This document shows positions 57,149 to 64,000 of a stretch of DNA of 64,000 bases, piece by piece (the first letter of the stretch is position 1; each line of letters begins with the position of its first letter). The position numbers were made by a program, and so were the translations under genes. The notes under the pieces are model-generated. The model had not been told where the DNA came from. It made no database searches and saw only the letters and a program-made list of their open reading frames with translations. The DNA is taken from positions 2,046,001 to 2,110,000 of the forward strand of contig NZ_CP012117.1 in the NCBI RefSeq assembly GCF_001678905.1, in the 5' to 3' direction. The stretch comes from Dermabacter vaginalis (lineage in GTDB: Bacteria > Actinomycetota > Actinomycetes > Actinomycetales > Dermabacteraceae).

Positions 57149-57997
57149 CTAAACCCGGTCGGCACCCGTGATGTATTCAAGCGCCGCGCGAATGTTGCGC
57201 TCCGAACCCTCTCGGAAACTCTCGAGATCGCTCTTGCTCGCGCCCTCCTCACGCAGGGCCGCGTAATCATGTCCGTAGATCTCCTCGAACATGCGCCGCA
57301 CCGTGAGAACACCGCGCTCGCGCGCTTTCCTCACCTGCTCGAGCCTCTCGCGCCGATGTGCGAGGGCCTCCTGGGAAGCAACGAGCGCCTCGTGGGGAGC
57401 TTCAATCGGTTCCCCGTGCCCGGGGTAAAGACCCGAGATGCGCCCATCCATACACATCACGCGAATGATATTGAGGCACTGAAGGTATTCGTGGAGCGTG
57501 CAATCCTCGCCCACAACGGTCGGTGCGCCGTTGAGGAGGGTGTCGCCCGTGAGCAATTCACCACCCTCAAGGAGCAGCCCAATCGAATCAGCCGTGTGGC
57601 CCGGGAGGTGAATGACGTCGGCGACGATGCGGCTGTCGAGCGAGATCTCGCTCGGAACGGAGGCCGCCCCGGGCACGAGGGCGGGCTCGGCAGCCCACAG
57701 CGGCACGGTGATGCCTGTTGCGGAGCTGAGCGCTCGCCGCACCATCGACGTGGCACCCGTGTGGCCTTCGTGGTGGTGGGTCACGATGATCCCCCCCACT
57801 CGCCGCGCACCGGTGGCGACAACCGCGTCGACCACCCTTTGCGCGTGCTCGCGCACCGCGGGACCTGGATCAACGATCCACACGGTGCGCTGAGCGGTAA
57901 AGATATAGGTGCGCGTGCCGTCAAGCGTTCGCGGCCCTGAATTCGGGGCGAGCACCCACGAAAGCTGCACGCCGGAAGAATCGGGCTCGCGGTTCAT
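57149..57997 (-). CDS. MBL-fold metallohydrolase with altered HxHxDH motif
   Basis: Metallo-beta-lactamase-fold hydrolase of 282 aa, similar in context to Rv3677c and to the LACTB2 group. First metal motif reads TxHHHEGHTGA: His residues are kept, but Gly replaces the usual Asp of HxHxDH. Other ligands are present: HLPGHTADSIGLLL, LLTGDTLLNG (bridging Asp) and LYPGHGEPI. The C-terminal 80 residues form the helical tail typical of LACTB2-like nucleases. Loss of the Asp could change metal occupancy. It lies 2 nt after the ridA gene in a minus-strand operon. Confidence 0.82.
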   Translation of the reverse strand: MNREPDSSGVQLSWVLAPNSGPRTLDGTRTYIFTAQRTVWIVDPGPAVREHAQRVVDAVVATGARRVGGIIVTHHHEGHTGATSMVRRALSSATGITVPLWAAEPALVPGAASVPSEISLDSRIVADVIHLPGHTADSIGLLLEGGELLTGDTLLNGAPTVVGEDCTLHEYLQCLNIIRVMCMDGRISGLYPGHGEPIEAPHEALVASQEALAHRRERLEQVRKARERGVLTVRRMFEEIYGHDYAALREEGASKSDLESFREGSERNIRAALEYITGADRV

Positions 57998-57999
57998 CG

Positions 58000-58461
58000 T
58001 TAGCGGAACTCCACGAGGAGGTCGACCTCAACGGCAGCATCGAGCGGGAGCGCGGCAACGCCCACCGCGGCACGCGAGTGCGAGCCCGCCTCCCCGAGGA
58101 CGTCACCGAGCAGTTCGCTCGCACCGTTGATCACTCCGGGTTGCGCCGTGAACTCGGGAGCCGACGCCACGTAGCCGGTAACCTTCACGACGCGCGTAAT
58201 GCGATCGAGGTCCCCGATCTCAGCTTTGATTGCCGCGAGAGCGTTGAGGGTGGCCTTCTCGGCTTCCTTCTTCGCCACCTCGGCCTCGACGTCTGCGCCG
58301 ACCTTGCCGGTCACCTCGAGCTTGCCACCCACGAGAGGCAACTGGCCGGAGGTCTGCACGGTGTTTCCGGTGACAACGGCCGGAACGTACGCCGCAACGG
58401 GCTTCGCCACCTCGGGAAGGGTCAGTCCGCGCTCACTGAGCTTTTGTTCGACGGTACTCAT
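58000..58461 (-). CDS. RidA family protein
   Basis: Trimeric enamine/imine deaminase-like protein (153 aa). ATG start (MSTVEQKLSERGLTLP). Seen: VTGNTVQTSGQLPLVGGKLEVTGKVG, the KATLNALAAIKAEIGDLDRITRVVKVTGYVAS core and SRAAVGVAALPLDAAVEVDLLVEF at the end, with the conserved Arg in HSRAAVGV. It belongs to the longer Rv3678c-like subgroup. Between DUF4177 (6 nt) and the MBL gene (2 nt), in the same transcript. Confidence 0.88.
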   Translation of the reverse strand: MSTVEQKLSERGLTLPEVAKPVAAYVPAVVTGNTVQTSGQLPLVGGKLEVTGKVGADVEAEVAKKEAEKATLNALAAIKAEIGDLDRITRVVKVTGYVASAPEFTAQPGVINGASELLGDVLGEAGSHSRAAVGVAALPLDAAVEVDLLVEFR

Positions 58462-58467
58462 AGGAAA

Positions 58468-58644
58468 TCAGGCTCCTTCATTAATGGGTCGCTTGAAATA
58501 AGCGACGAGGGATTCGGGGCCCTGAGGGCCTTGGATGACCTGGACGAGCTCCCAGCCGTCGGAGCCGAAATTGTCCAGAATCGCCTTGGTGTTGTGAATG
58601 AGCAGAGGTGTGGTGAGATATTCCCACTTCTGAATCGTAGCCAT
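58468..58644 (-). CDS. DUF4177 small protein
   Basis: 58-residue protein: MATIQKWEYLTTPLLIHN at the start, then the family core LDNFGSDGWELVQVI and a C-terminal VAYFKRP. The KWEY...GWELV pattern identifies DUF4177. Function unknown. It is the first gene of the ridA-MBL unit (6 nt to ridA), with the whiB stop 9 nt upstream. The equivalent mycobacterial position holds Rv3678A. Confidence 0.88.
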   Translation of the reverse strand: MATIQKWEYLTTPLLIHNTKAILDNFGSDGWELVQVIQGPQGPESLVAYFKRPINEGA

Positions 58645-58653
58645 GCTCCCAGC

Positions 58654-58959
58654 TTAGCCGGGCGTGCTTGAACCTTTCCGGTTCTCGAGCACAGGCAGCC
58701 ACGACGTAATCGACGGGTGTTCACGAAGGAGGCGGCGGCGCTCACGCTCGGTCATGCCTCCCCACACGCCGAACTCAATCCGATTGTCGAGCGCATCGGC
58801 GAGGCATTGGTTGAGGACCGGGCACGAACGGCACACCACTTTGGCCTTGTGCTGATCGGCGCCCTGGACGAAGAACTCTTCCGGATTGAGGCTTGCGCAC
58901 GCGCCCTGCGATGCCCAATGACGCGTGTCGTGCAACGTGTCAACACTGCTCACGCTCAC
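58654..58959 (-). CDS. WhiB-family transcriptional regulator (WhiB4-like)
   Basis: Fe-S cluster protein of 101 aa. I use the GTG at 58959, 7 nt after GGGAGG; longer frames add non-conserved Arg-rich residues. Four cluster Cys: GACASLNPEEFF, then CRSCPVLNQC (C-x2-C-x5-C). The G(V/I)WGG turn is GVWGGMTERERRRLL, followed by a basic tail for DNA binding. Position between ponA2-like and DUF4177/ridA matches whiB4 of M. tuberculosis, a redox-responsive regulator. The WhiB4 assignment rests on context. Confidence 0.88.
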   Translation of the reverse strand: MSVSSVDTLHDTRHWASQGACASLNPEEFFVQGADQHKAKVVCRSCPVLNQCLADALDNRIEFGVWGGMTERERRRLLREHPSITSWLPVLENRKGSSTPG

Positions 58960-59101
58960 TGTCACACCTCCCGAATTAGCTCGCTTCGAATTTTGGCGTG
59001 ATCCCATACTAATGAAAGTGTGACGCGACCCCCAATTCGGGAACCTGCGCACAACTTTCACACGCGCGATACTCACCTTCGCGCACTCCTCTTAGTAGGG
59101 T

Positions 59102-61579
59102 GTGAGCATGCCAGAGTCTCAGCAGGAGCCATTGGTCCGTTCCGATCCAGGTGAACCGACCACCACTCTCACCCAAGCGCTCACCGGCGTGGGCGGTTTG
59201 CTCGCCGTGTGCACTCTCGCGGGCATTCTGCTCGCCGCCTTCTTCCTTCCGGTCGTGACCGCGATGTCGGCAGCCGGGAAGGACGGCGTGAACCTCTTTA
59301 ATTCTCTCCCGAGCGAACTCGATGTCGCACCGCTGAACGAAGCCTCCCGCATCGAAGCGGCTGACGGCAGCCTGCTGGCGACCTTCTACTCCGAGAACCG
59401 CATCATGGTTCCGCTCGACAAAATCGATGAAGATCTTCAGCACGCCGTGGTCGCCATTGAGGATCGCCGCTTCTATCAGCACAACGGCTTCGATCCCCAG
59501 GGCACGTTCCGTGCACTCGCCTCGAACCTCGCGGGCAATAGCCTCCAGGGCGGCTCGACCCTCACCCAGCAGTACGTGAAGAACGCTCTTCTCATGGACG
59601 CCTTCCAGCGCGGTGACGATGAAGCGATTCAGGCCGCAACCGAATCCTCACTCATCAGGAAGCTTCGCGAGGCCAAAATCGCGATTTCCCTCGAGAAAAA
59701 GTGGAGCAAGGACGAGATCCTCAACGGCTACCTCAACGTTGCACAGTTCGGGCCCTCCCAGTACGGCGTCGAAACTGCTGCGCAGCATTACTTCTCGAAG
59801 AGCGCTGCGGATCTCACCCCGGGCGAAGCAGCGCTTCTCGCCGGTATTACGAACTCACCAAACGGCAATGACCCCGTGAAGCATCCGAAGAACGCCACCA
59901 AGAGGCGCAACCAGGTGCTTCACGACATGTACCAGCTGGGCTATATCAGCCAAGAGGACTACGAAGCGGCAAAGAATCAGCCCATCGAAGACATGCTCAA
60001 GGTCACCGATTTCCGCGCGGGTTGCTCGACTGCCGGCGGCAGCGGTTTCTTCTGCGACTACGTGACCCGCACGCTCCTCAACGATCCAGCCTTTGGCAAA
60101 ACGAAAGAGGATCGCCGCAAACTCCTCTACGGGGGCGGCCTCACGATTAAGACCACCCTTGATCCGGCACGTCAGAAGATGGCGGAAGATATCGTCAATC
60201 GCAAGGTTCCGGCTGATTCGGAGTCGGGCTTCGGCCACGCGATCGTGAGCGTTGAACCAGGCACGGGAAACATCCGCGTGATGGCGCAAAACCGCAAGTT
60301 CAACCCTTACAAGGATGCGAAGCCGGGCGAAACCTCGCTTAACTACACGGCCCCCAGCTATCTTGGCGGCGGCAACGGCTTCCCCGTTGGCTCGACCTTT
60401 AAGGCCTTCGTTCTCACGACCTTCCTCAGCAACGGAGGTTCGATTTGGGACTCCGTGGGCCGCGGCTCGGGCACGTTTAATGACTTCCCTGCGAAATGCC
60501 TTCGTCATGGCAAGTGGCGCGAGCCGGCCGGGTGGAGACTCAAGGATTCGGGTCGCGATATCCATGGCTCGATGAGCGTCCTCGACGCCACCAAATTCTC
60601 GATCAACACCGCATATGCCAACATCGCACTACGCACAGACCTCTGCAGTATTGCGGAAACGACCCGCGCGCTAGGCGCAATTCCGGGCAAATGGGACGAC
60701 TCAATCCCGGCCAACAAAGAAAAGCCAGTCAACGACATCCTCGGCGCAGATCTCTCACCCGCAACCCAGGTGATCGGCGAGATCAATATTCCGGCCGTAA
60801 GCATGGCAGCTGCGTACGCTGCATTTGCGGCGGAAGGCAACTACTGCAAACCGCAAGCAATCGAAGCGGTGGTCGACCGTAACGGCAAGGAACTTCCATT
60901 CACGAAGTCGCAATGCTCGCAAGTCATCAAACCCGAGGTGGCAAACGCGGTCGCGTGGACCCTTATGCAGGGCCTTTCGGATCCGAAAGGCACCGGCAAG
61001 GGCAAGATTATTCCCGGCCACGACGCTGGTGGAAAGAGCGGCACCTCTGGCAAGCAGTACCACACGTGGTACGTGGGCTTCACAAAGAATCTTTCAACCG
61101 CCGTGTGGTTCGGCAACCCCACCGCTAACAAAAGGCCCACCGGAGTGAAGGTAGACGGGCAACCCCTTGTAGGCAACGTCTGGGGTCGTACCGTTTCTCT
61201 TCCCACATGGCACGAGTTCATGATCAAGGCGCACGAGGGGCTCCCCTCCATCCCCTTCCCACCGAAACCTGAAGGGGTTCAGCGCGCACCGCACACGCCT
61301 GACTCGAGCGGCTCAAGTGAAGATGGCGGCGGCGCACCCGCACCGAACCCGGCACCTACCCCGGAGCCGGCACCGGCTCCTGCTCCCGCTCCCGCGCCAG
61401 AGCCAGGCGGAGAGCCACCGGCGGAGAACGCTCCCCCCGAGGGCGAGGCCAACGCCAGTGCCCCCGAGCCGGCTCCGCCCGCACGCGAGGAGGCGCCCGA
61501 GGGCTACCGGTACGTGTACCCGGGCGACCCCGACTACGACGATTATGTGGAATACGAGGAGTACTACCCCGGTGACTAG
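59102..61579 (+). CDS. ponA: Class A penicillin-binding protein (PonA2-like)
   Basis: Bifunctional peptidoglycan synthase (825 aa). Cytosolic N-terminus, one membrane segment (LLAVCTLAGILLAAFFLPVV), then the GT51 glycosyltransferase domain (AIEDRRFYQHNG, GGSTLTQQYVKN) and the transpeptidase domain with the active Ser in VGSTFKAF (SxxK), SIN (KFSINTAYA) and KSGTSG where KTG is usual. About 100 C-terminal residues are Pro/Ala/Glu-rich repeats ending in an acidic Tyr/Asp tail. A GTG at 59102 or an ATG at 59108 may start it. No PASTA domain. Its end overlaps the next gene by 8 nt. Confidence 0.93.
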   Translation: MSMPESQQEPLVRSDPGEPTTTLTQALTGVGGLLAVCTLAGILLAAFFLPVVTAMSAAGKDGVNLFNSLPSELDVAPLNEASRIEAADGSLLATFYSENRIMVPLDKIDEDLQHAVVAIEDRRFYQHNGFDPQGTFRALASNLAGNSLQGGSTLTQQYVKNALLMDAFQRGDDEAIQAATESSLIRKLREAKIAISLEKKWSKDEILNGYLNVAQFGPSQYGVETAAQHYFSKSAADLTPGEAALLAGITNSPNGNDPVKHPKNATKRRNQVLHDMYQLGYISQEDYEAAKNQPIEDMLKVTDFRAGCSTAGGSGFFCDYVTRTLLNDPAFGKTKEDRRKLLYGGGLTIKTTLDPARQKMAEDIVNRKVPADSESGFGHAIVSVEPGTGNIRVMAQNRKFNPYKDAKPGETSLNYTAPSYLGGGNGFPVGSTFKAFVLTTFLSNGGSIWDSVGRGSGTFNDFPAKCLRHGKWREPAGWRLKDSGRDIHGSMSVLDATKFSINTAYANIALRTDLCSIAETTRALGAIPGKWDDSIPANKEKPVNDILGADLSPATQVIGEINIPAVSMAAAYAAFAAEGNYCKPQAIEAVVDRNGKELPFTKSQCSQVIKPEVANAVAWTLMQGLSDPKGTGKGKIIPGHDAGGKSGTSGKQYHTWYVGFTKNLSTAVWFGNPTANKRPTGVKVDGQPLVGNVWGRTVSLPTWHEFMIKAHEGLPSIPFPPKPEGVQRAPHTPDSSGSSEDGGGAPAPNPAPTPEPAPAPAPAPAPEPGGEPPAENAPPEGEANASAPEPAPPAREEAPEGYRYVYPGDPDYDDYVEYEEYYPGD

Positions 61580-62507
61580 CGAAAAGCCCCTCGCTATTCT
61601 TGGCGGCGCCGCTCTTCTGGCAACCGTCGGAACTGCTGCAGGCGCCCACGTGTGGGCCCGCCATATCGAGATCAACCTTTTCGAAATCCGCGCACTCGAC
61701 CTGCATGTTCTCCCTTACGGGACCCAGCCAATCCGCGTGCTCCATATGTCGGATGCCCACTTGCTCCCCGAACAAACGAAGAAACGCGAATTTTTGCGAA
61801 GCCTCGCCTCGCTTGAACCCGATCTTGTCGTCAATACCGGCGACAACGTGGCGAGCGAAGGTGCTATCGATGCCATCGCACGCGATATCGCGCCGCTGCT
61901 CGAACGCCCGGGGGTTGTGGCCCTCGGCTCCAACGATAAATACGCGGCAGGGAAGCGAAACATTTTCCGCTATCTCCTTCGCGATCCCAGGCCAAAGAAC
62001 TTCCGTGACGGCGTTCAAAATGAGCCGCTCGAGGTCGAACGGCTCGTGGAAAAATTGACCGCTGGCGCCTGGTCGAATGTTTCGAACGCTCGAGCCCTCC
62101 TCGAGCTTCCGGGCTGCGATATCGAGGTTGTCGGGGTCGATGACCCTCACCTCGAACACGACGAGTTTCCCCCAGTAGATCCGGCGTGTGCCGCCAGGAC
62201 CACTCGCCCTTCCTTCAAGATTGGCGTCACCCATGCGCCCTATAAGCGCGTGCTCGACCAGTTTGTCGACGATGGGTGCGACCTCATTTTCGCGGGGCAC
62301 ACTCACGGAGGCCAGCTTGCCCTTCCGTATTTTGGCGCGATCGTGACGAATTGCGATCTTCACCGTTCACAGGCGAAAGGACTCAGTTTCCATCGAGGCG
62401 TTCCGCTGCACGTCAGTGGCGGTATTGGCGCGAGCCCCTTCTACAACATGCGGTTTGCTAACCGGCCCGAGGTCACGCTCCTCACGCTCAAACCGCGCCT
62501 CACCTAG
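61572..62507 (+). CDS. Membrane-anchored metallophosphoesterase
   Basis: Calcineurin-like phosphoesterase of 311 aa. The GTG at 61572 overlaps the ponA stop. An N-terminal hydrophobic segment (AILGGAALLATVGTAAGAHVWA) acts as anchor or uncleaved signal. Metal motifs: HMSDAHLLP (DxH), VNTGDNVA (GDN), ALGSNDKYA (GNHD variant GSND, typical of this actinobacterial group), THAPYKR and GHTHGGQLALP. Same neighbour relation to ponA as Rv3683, so a role in cell-envelope phosphoester turnover is a reasonable inference. Confidence 0.87.
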   Translation: MTSEKPLAILGGAALLATVGTAAGAHVWARHIEINLFEIRALDLHVLPYGTQPIRVLHMSDAHLLPEQTKKREFLRSLASLEPDLVVNTGDNVASEGAIDAIARDIAPLLERPGVVALGSNDKYAAGKRNIFRYLLRDPRPKNFRDGVQNEPLEVERLVEKLTAGAWSNVSNARALLELPGCDIEVVGVDDPHLEHDEFPPVDPACAARTTRPSFKIGVTHAPYKRVLDQFVDDGCDLIFAGHTHGGQLALPYFGAIVTNCDLHRSQAKGLSFHRGVPLHVSGGIGASPFYNMRFANRPEVTLLTLKPRLT

Positions 62508-62621
62508 CGCCCGGCGCGCCGCACGGTGGTGGCGATCACGCCACATCAATTCGCTTCGCAGCGAGGCGAGGCGCTATAGTTGATGAGGTTCGCGGGGCCC
62601 ATGCGGCCCGAGCGCTCTATT

Positions 62622-62698
<77 letters not shown>

Positions 62699-62736
62699 AG
62701 AAAAAGCCTCCGCTTAGGCGGGGGTTTTTCTTTTGC
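62699..62736 (+). terminator. Terminator after tRNA-Pro
   Basis: AAAAAGCCTCCGC / GCGGGGGTTTTTC with a TTAG loop and a T-rich end (TTTTTCTTTTG), directly after the tRNA. Confidence 0.85.
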
Positions 62737-63077
62737 CCGAAAACTCAACGCACTTTCTTCTTCGATATCGGAGGGCGTTCACTTAAATACATCTCTTGGA
62801 ATTACACGGATGTAACTACCACGATGACATCCTTTTGAAAAGCCGCCGCGGCATCACTTTGGGCAAAAAGGAGTAAAAGTTTGGCAAATCCGATGCTCTG
62901 AATGATTCCTGAGAGTTCCCGTCCACCCCTCCCCTCCCCTAATGTGGAGCGCGGGTCATGCACGTGACTCACCCCCGTGATCGCTTCCCGTCACCTCGGG
63001 GGTAGCTTCCTCGATGTGCACCCTGTGGCGGGAGTTGGTGTAAGCACCAATCGCGAGGGTAGGAAAGTTGCTCCCCA
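62737..63077 (+). other. 341-nt gene-free region and leader before the peptidoglycan-binding protein
   Basis: Relatively A/T-rich in its first half (62750-62890), unlike the rest of the window, so it likely holds the promoter of the downstream gene. Features: the pair GGATGT...ACATCC near 62810-62832, a pyrimidine tract CCCCTCCCCTCCCCT near 62926, and a perfect hairpin TTGGTG-TAAG-CACCAA (63035-63050). I found no known riboswitch consensus and no convincing ORF. Confidence 0.55.
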
Positions 63078-64000
63078 ATGCTTCGTACCGCACAGCGTGG
63101 CACTCATCGTGCCGAAGGCCCCGCCGTCATCGACTACGGCAGCCTTCTCGCCCCTGTCTCGAAGGGTGCCGTCGGCGCCGCTGCTCTGACTGCCGTCGCC
63201 GCCACGGCCGCAACCGGTCTCGAGTTCGCCCCTGCAAACGCCGCTCCTTCGACCCATAACGGTCCCGTTTCGCAGGCAGGCACCAAACTCCCGTCGATCT
63301 CCGCACTCGGCTCCAAGCCCCTGCGCACCGGTCAGCGCGGCCAGCAAGTTCAGGCACTCCAGTCACTCCTCAACCACCACGGCGCAAGCATCAAGATCGA
63401 CGGTTCGTTTGGCCGTAAGACTCGCAACGCCGTCGTGACATTTCAGTCCTCTTCCGGCATTGGCGTGGACGGCGTCGTGGGCGCCCGCACTCGCTCGGCG
63501 CTCGTCTCGAAAAACCCGACCTCGGTCAACACCACCCCGAAGCTGCGCCCCGGATCGCGCGGCGATGCGGTCAAGAACCTCCAGAGCCTCCTGAACAAGG
63601 CCGGCGCCAACATTAAGGTCGACGGCGTGTTCGGCCGCGGAACGAAAACCGCGGTGCGGAACTTCCAGTCCTCCGCCGGCGTTGGCGTGGACGGCGTCGT
63701 GGGCCCCCGCACCTGGGGCAAGCTCAACTCGGGCGCTGGCTCGGCTGCCGCCTCGACGAACAAAGCGGCGGTCAACAACACCCCGAAGCTCCGCAGGGGC
63801 AACCGCGGCGGTGCCGTCAAGAACCTCCAAAGCCTCCTGAACAAGGCCGGCGCCAACATTAAGGTCGACGGCTCCTTCGGCCGCGGCACCTACAACGCCG
63901 TGCGCGACTTCCAGTCGGCAGCCGGCATCGGCGTCGACGGCGTCGTGGGCCGCCGCACCTGGGACAAGCTCAACTCGGGCAAGGTCTCGGTTTCGGCCTC
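63078..64000 (+). CDS. Secreted protein with three peptidoglycan-binding repeats (3' end cut by window)
   Basis: Open frame from the ATG at 63078 to the window end (307 codons), with no stop. The N-terminus (MLRTAQRGTHRAEGPAVIDY) leads to a hydrophobic stretch (GAVGAAALTAVAATAATGL) and a signal-peptidase-like ANA-AP site near 55, so it is exported. Three PG_binding_1 units follow at about 85-145, 155-222 and 237-304 with the pattern LRxGxRGxxVKNLQSLL, IDGSFGRxTxxAVxxFQ, GVDGVVGxRTW. A catalytic cell-wall hydrolase domain is likely beyond the edge. Units two and three are nearly identical. Confidence 0.85.
   Translation, partial: MLRTAQRGTHRAEGPAVIDYGSLLAPVSKGAVGAAALTAVAATAATGLEFAPANAAPSTHNGPVSQAGTKLPSISALGSKPLRTGQRGQQVQALQSLLNHHGASIKIDGSFGRKTRNAVVTFQSSSGIGVDGVVGARTRSALVSKNPTSVNTTPKLRPGSRGDAVKNLQSLLNKAGANIKVDGVFGRGTKTAVRNFQSSAGVGVDGVVGPRTWGKLNSGAGSAAASTNKAAVNNTPKLRRGNRGGAVKNLQSLLNKAGANIKVDGSFGRGTYNAVRDFQSAAGIGVDGVVGRRTWDKLNSGKVSVSA
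63561..63986 (+). repeat. Two near-identical 246-nt tandem coding repeats
   Basis: The second and third peptidoglycan-binding units repeat with a 246-nt period; the stretch beginning GTCAAGAACCTCCA at about 63571 recurs at about 63817 with almost no changes for over 50 nt. The first unit (from about 63330) has diverged. A recent duplication or ongoing recombination would explain this. Confidence 0.75.

Noticed and set aside
62900-63077. c-di-AMP (ydaO-type) riboswitch before the peptidoglycan-binding gene
   Set aside because: Expected in some actinobacterial wall-hydrolase genes, but the conserved ydaO core sequences are not seen here.

Overview
The window is 64 kb of ordinary, gene-dense chromosome from a high-GC Gram-positive actinobacterium. 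The evidence is strong G/C at third codon positions, many GTG starts and 4-nt ATGA/GTGA gene overlaps, a WhiB-family iron-sulfur protein, a Crp/GlxR-type regulator, DUF3027, DUF4177, DUF4244 and DUF2516 proteins, and a MutT1-type Nudix/histidine-phosphatase fusion. A Micrococcales lineage (Dermabacter-like) is my guess, from gene content only. I see no prophage, insertion sequence, CRISPR array or rRNA operon. There is one tRNA gene.

Layout. 1-5.6 kb (minus): an E1alpha-E1beta-E2 branched-chain/2-oxoacid dehydrogenase operon followed by two tandem fluoride channel genes (crcB), with hisC upstream. 5.6-10.2 kb (plus): purB, a CsoR-type copper sensor, and pyruvate phosphate dikinase. 10.2-13.5 kb (minus): an SDR, a rhodanese and a FtsX/MacB-like ABC exporter. 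13.7-18.1 kb (minus): the phosphate operon pstSCAB, with a well-formed two-unit PHO box and an internal hairpin between pstS and pstC. 18.2-19.2 kb: mutT1. 19.3-24.0 kb (plus): a membrane protein, then a tightly coupled run of nitrobindin, YgfZ, an unknown protein, a FUSC-like membrane protein and DUF2516. 24.0-26.2 kb (minus): a MATE exporter and a MarR regulator. 26.4-38.9 kb: yagU-like, yccF, fba, a divergent NarL-type two-component pair, a zinc alcohol dehydrogenase, a SpoU methyltransferase, DedA, a long-chain acyl-CoA synthetase with a striking tandem operator, a neutral zinc metallopeptidase, an SDR and exonuclease III.

39.8-44.1 kb (plus) is a compact actinobacterial Tad/Flp-like locus: TadZ/Ssd-like ATPase, TadA ATPase, one TadB-TadC protein, a DUF4244 Flp-like pilin candidate, and two TadE-like small proteins. 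It converges on a DEAD/DEAH helicase with a C-terminal cysteine cluster. Then come a methyltransferase, topA, a Gfo/Idh/MocA oxidoreductase, tmk, holB, DUF3027, a cold-shock protein, nth, crp, an MBL-fold hydrolase, RidA, a 58-aa DUF4177 protein, whiB, a class A PBP, a metallophosphoesterase and tRNA-Pro(CGG). From memory, this order closely matches the ssd/tad to whiB4-ponA2 region of Mycobacterium tuberculosis, minus the arsA pair. The right edge cuts a secreted protein with three peptidoglycan-binding repeats.

The most interesting items are regulatory or structural rather than a new system: the PHO box, the tandem TACGGAACCGTA operator at fadD, the palindrome between the MATE and marR genes, a folded leader before yagU, a recurring strand-biased 12-mer (GGCAACCGTCGG), the single TadB-TadC protein, and three enzymes with altered signature residues.
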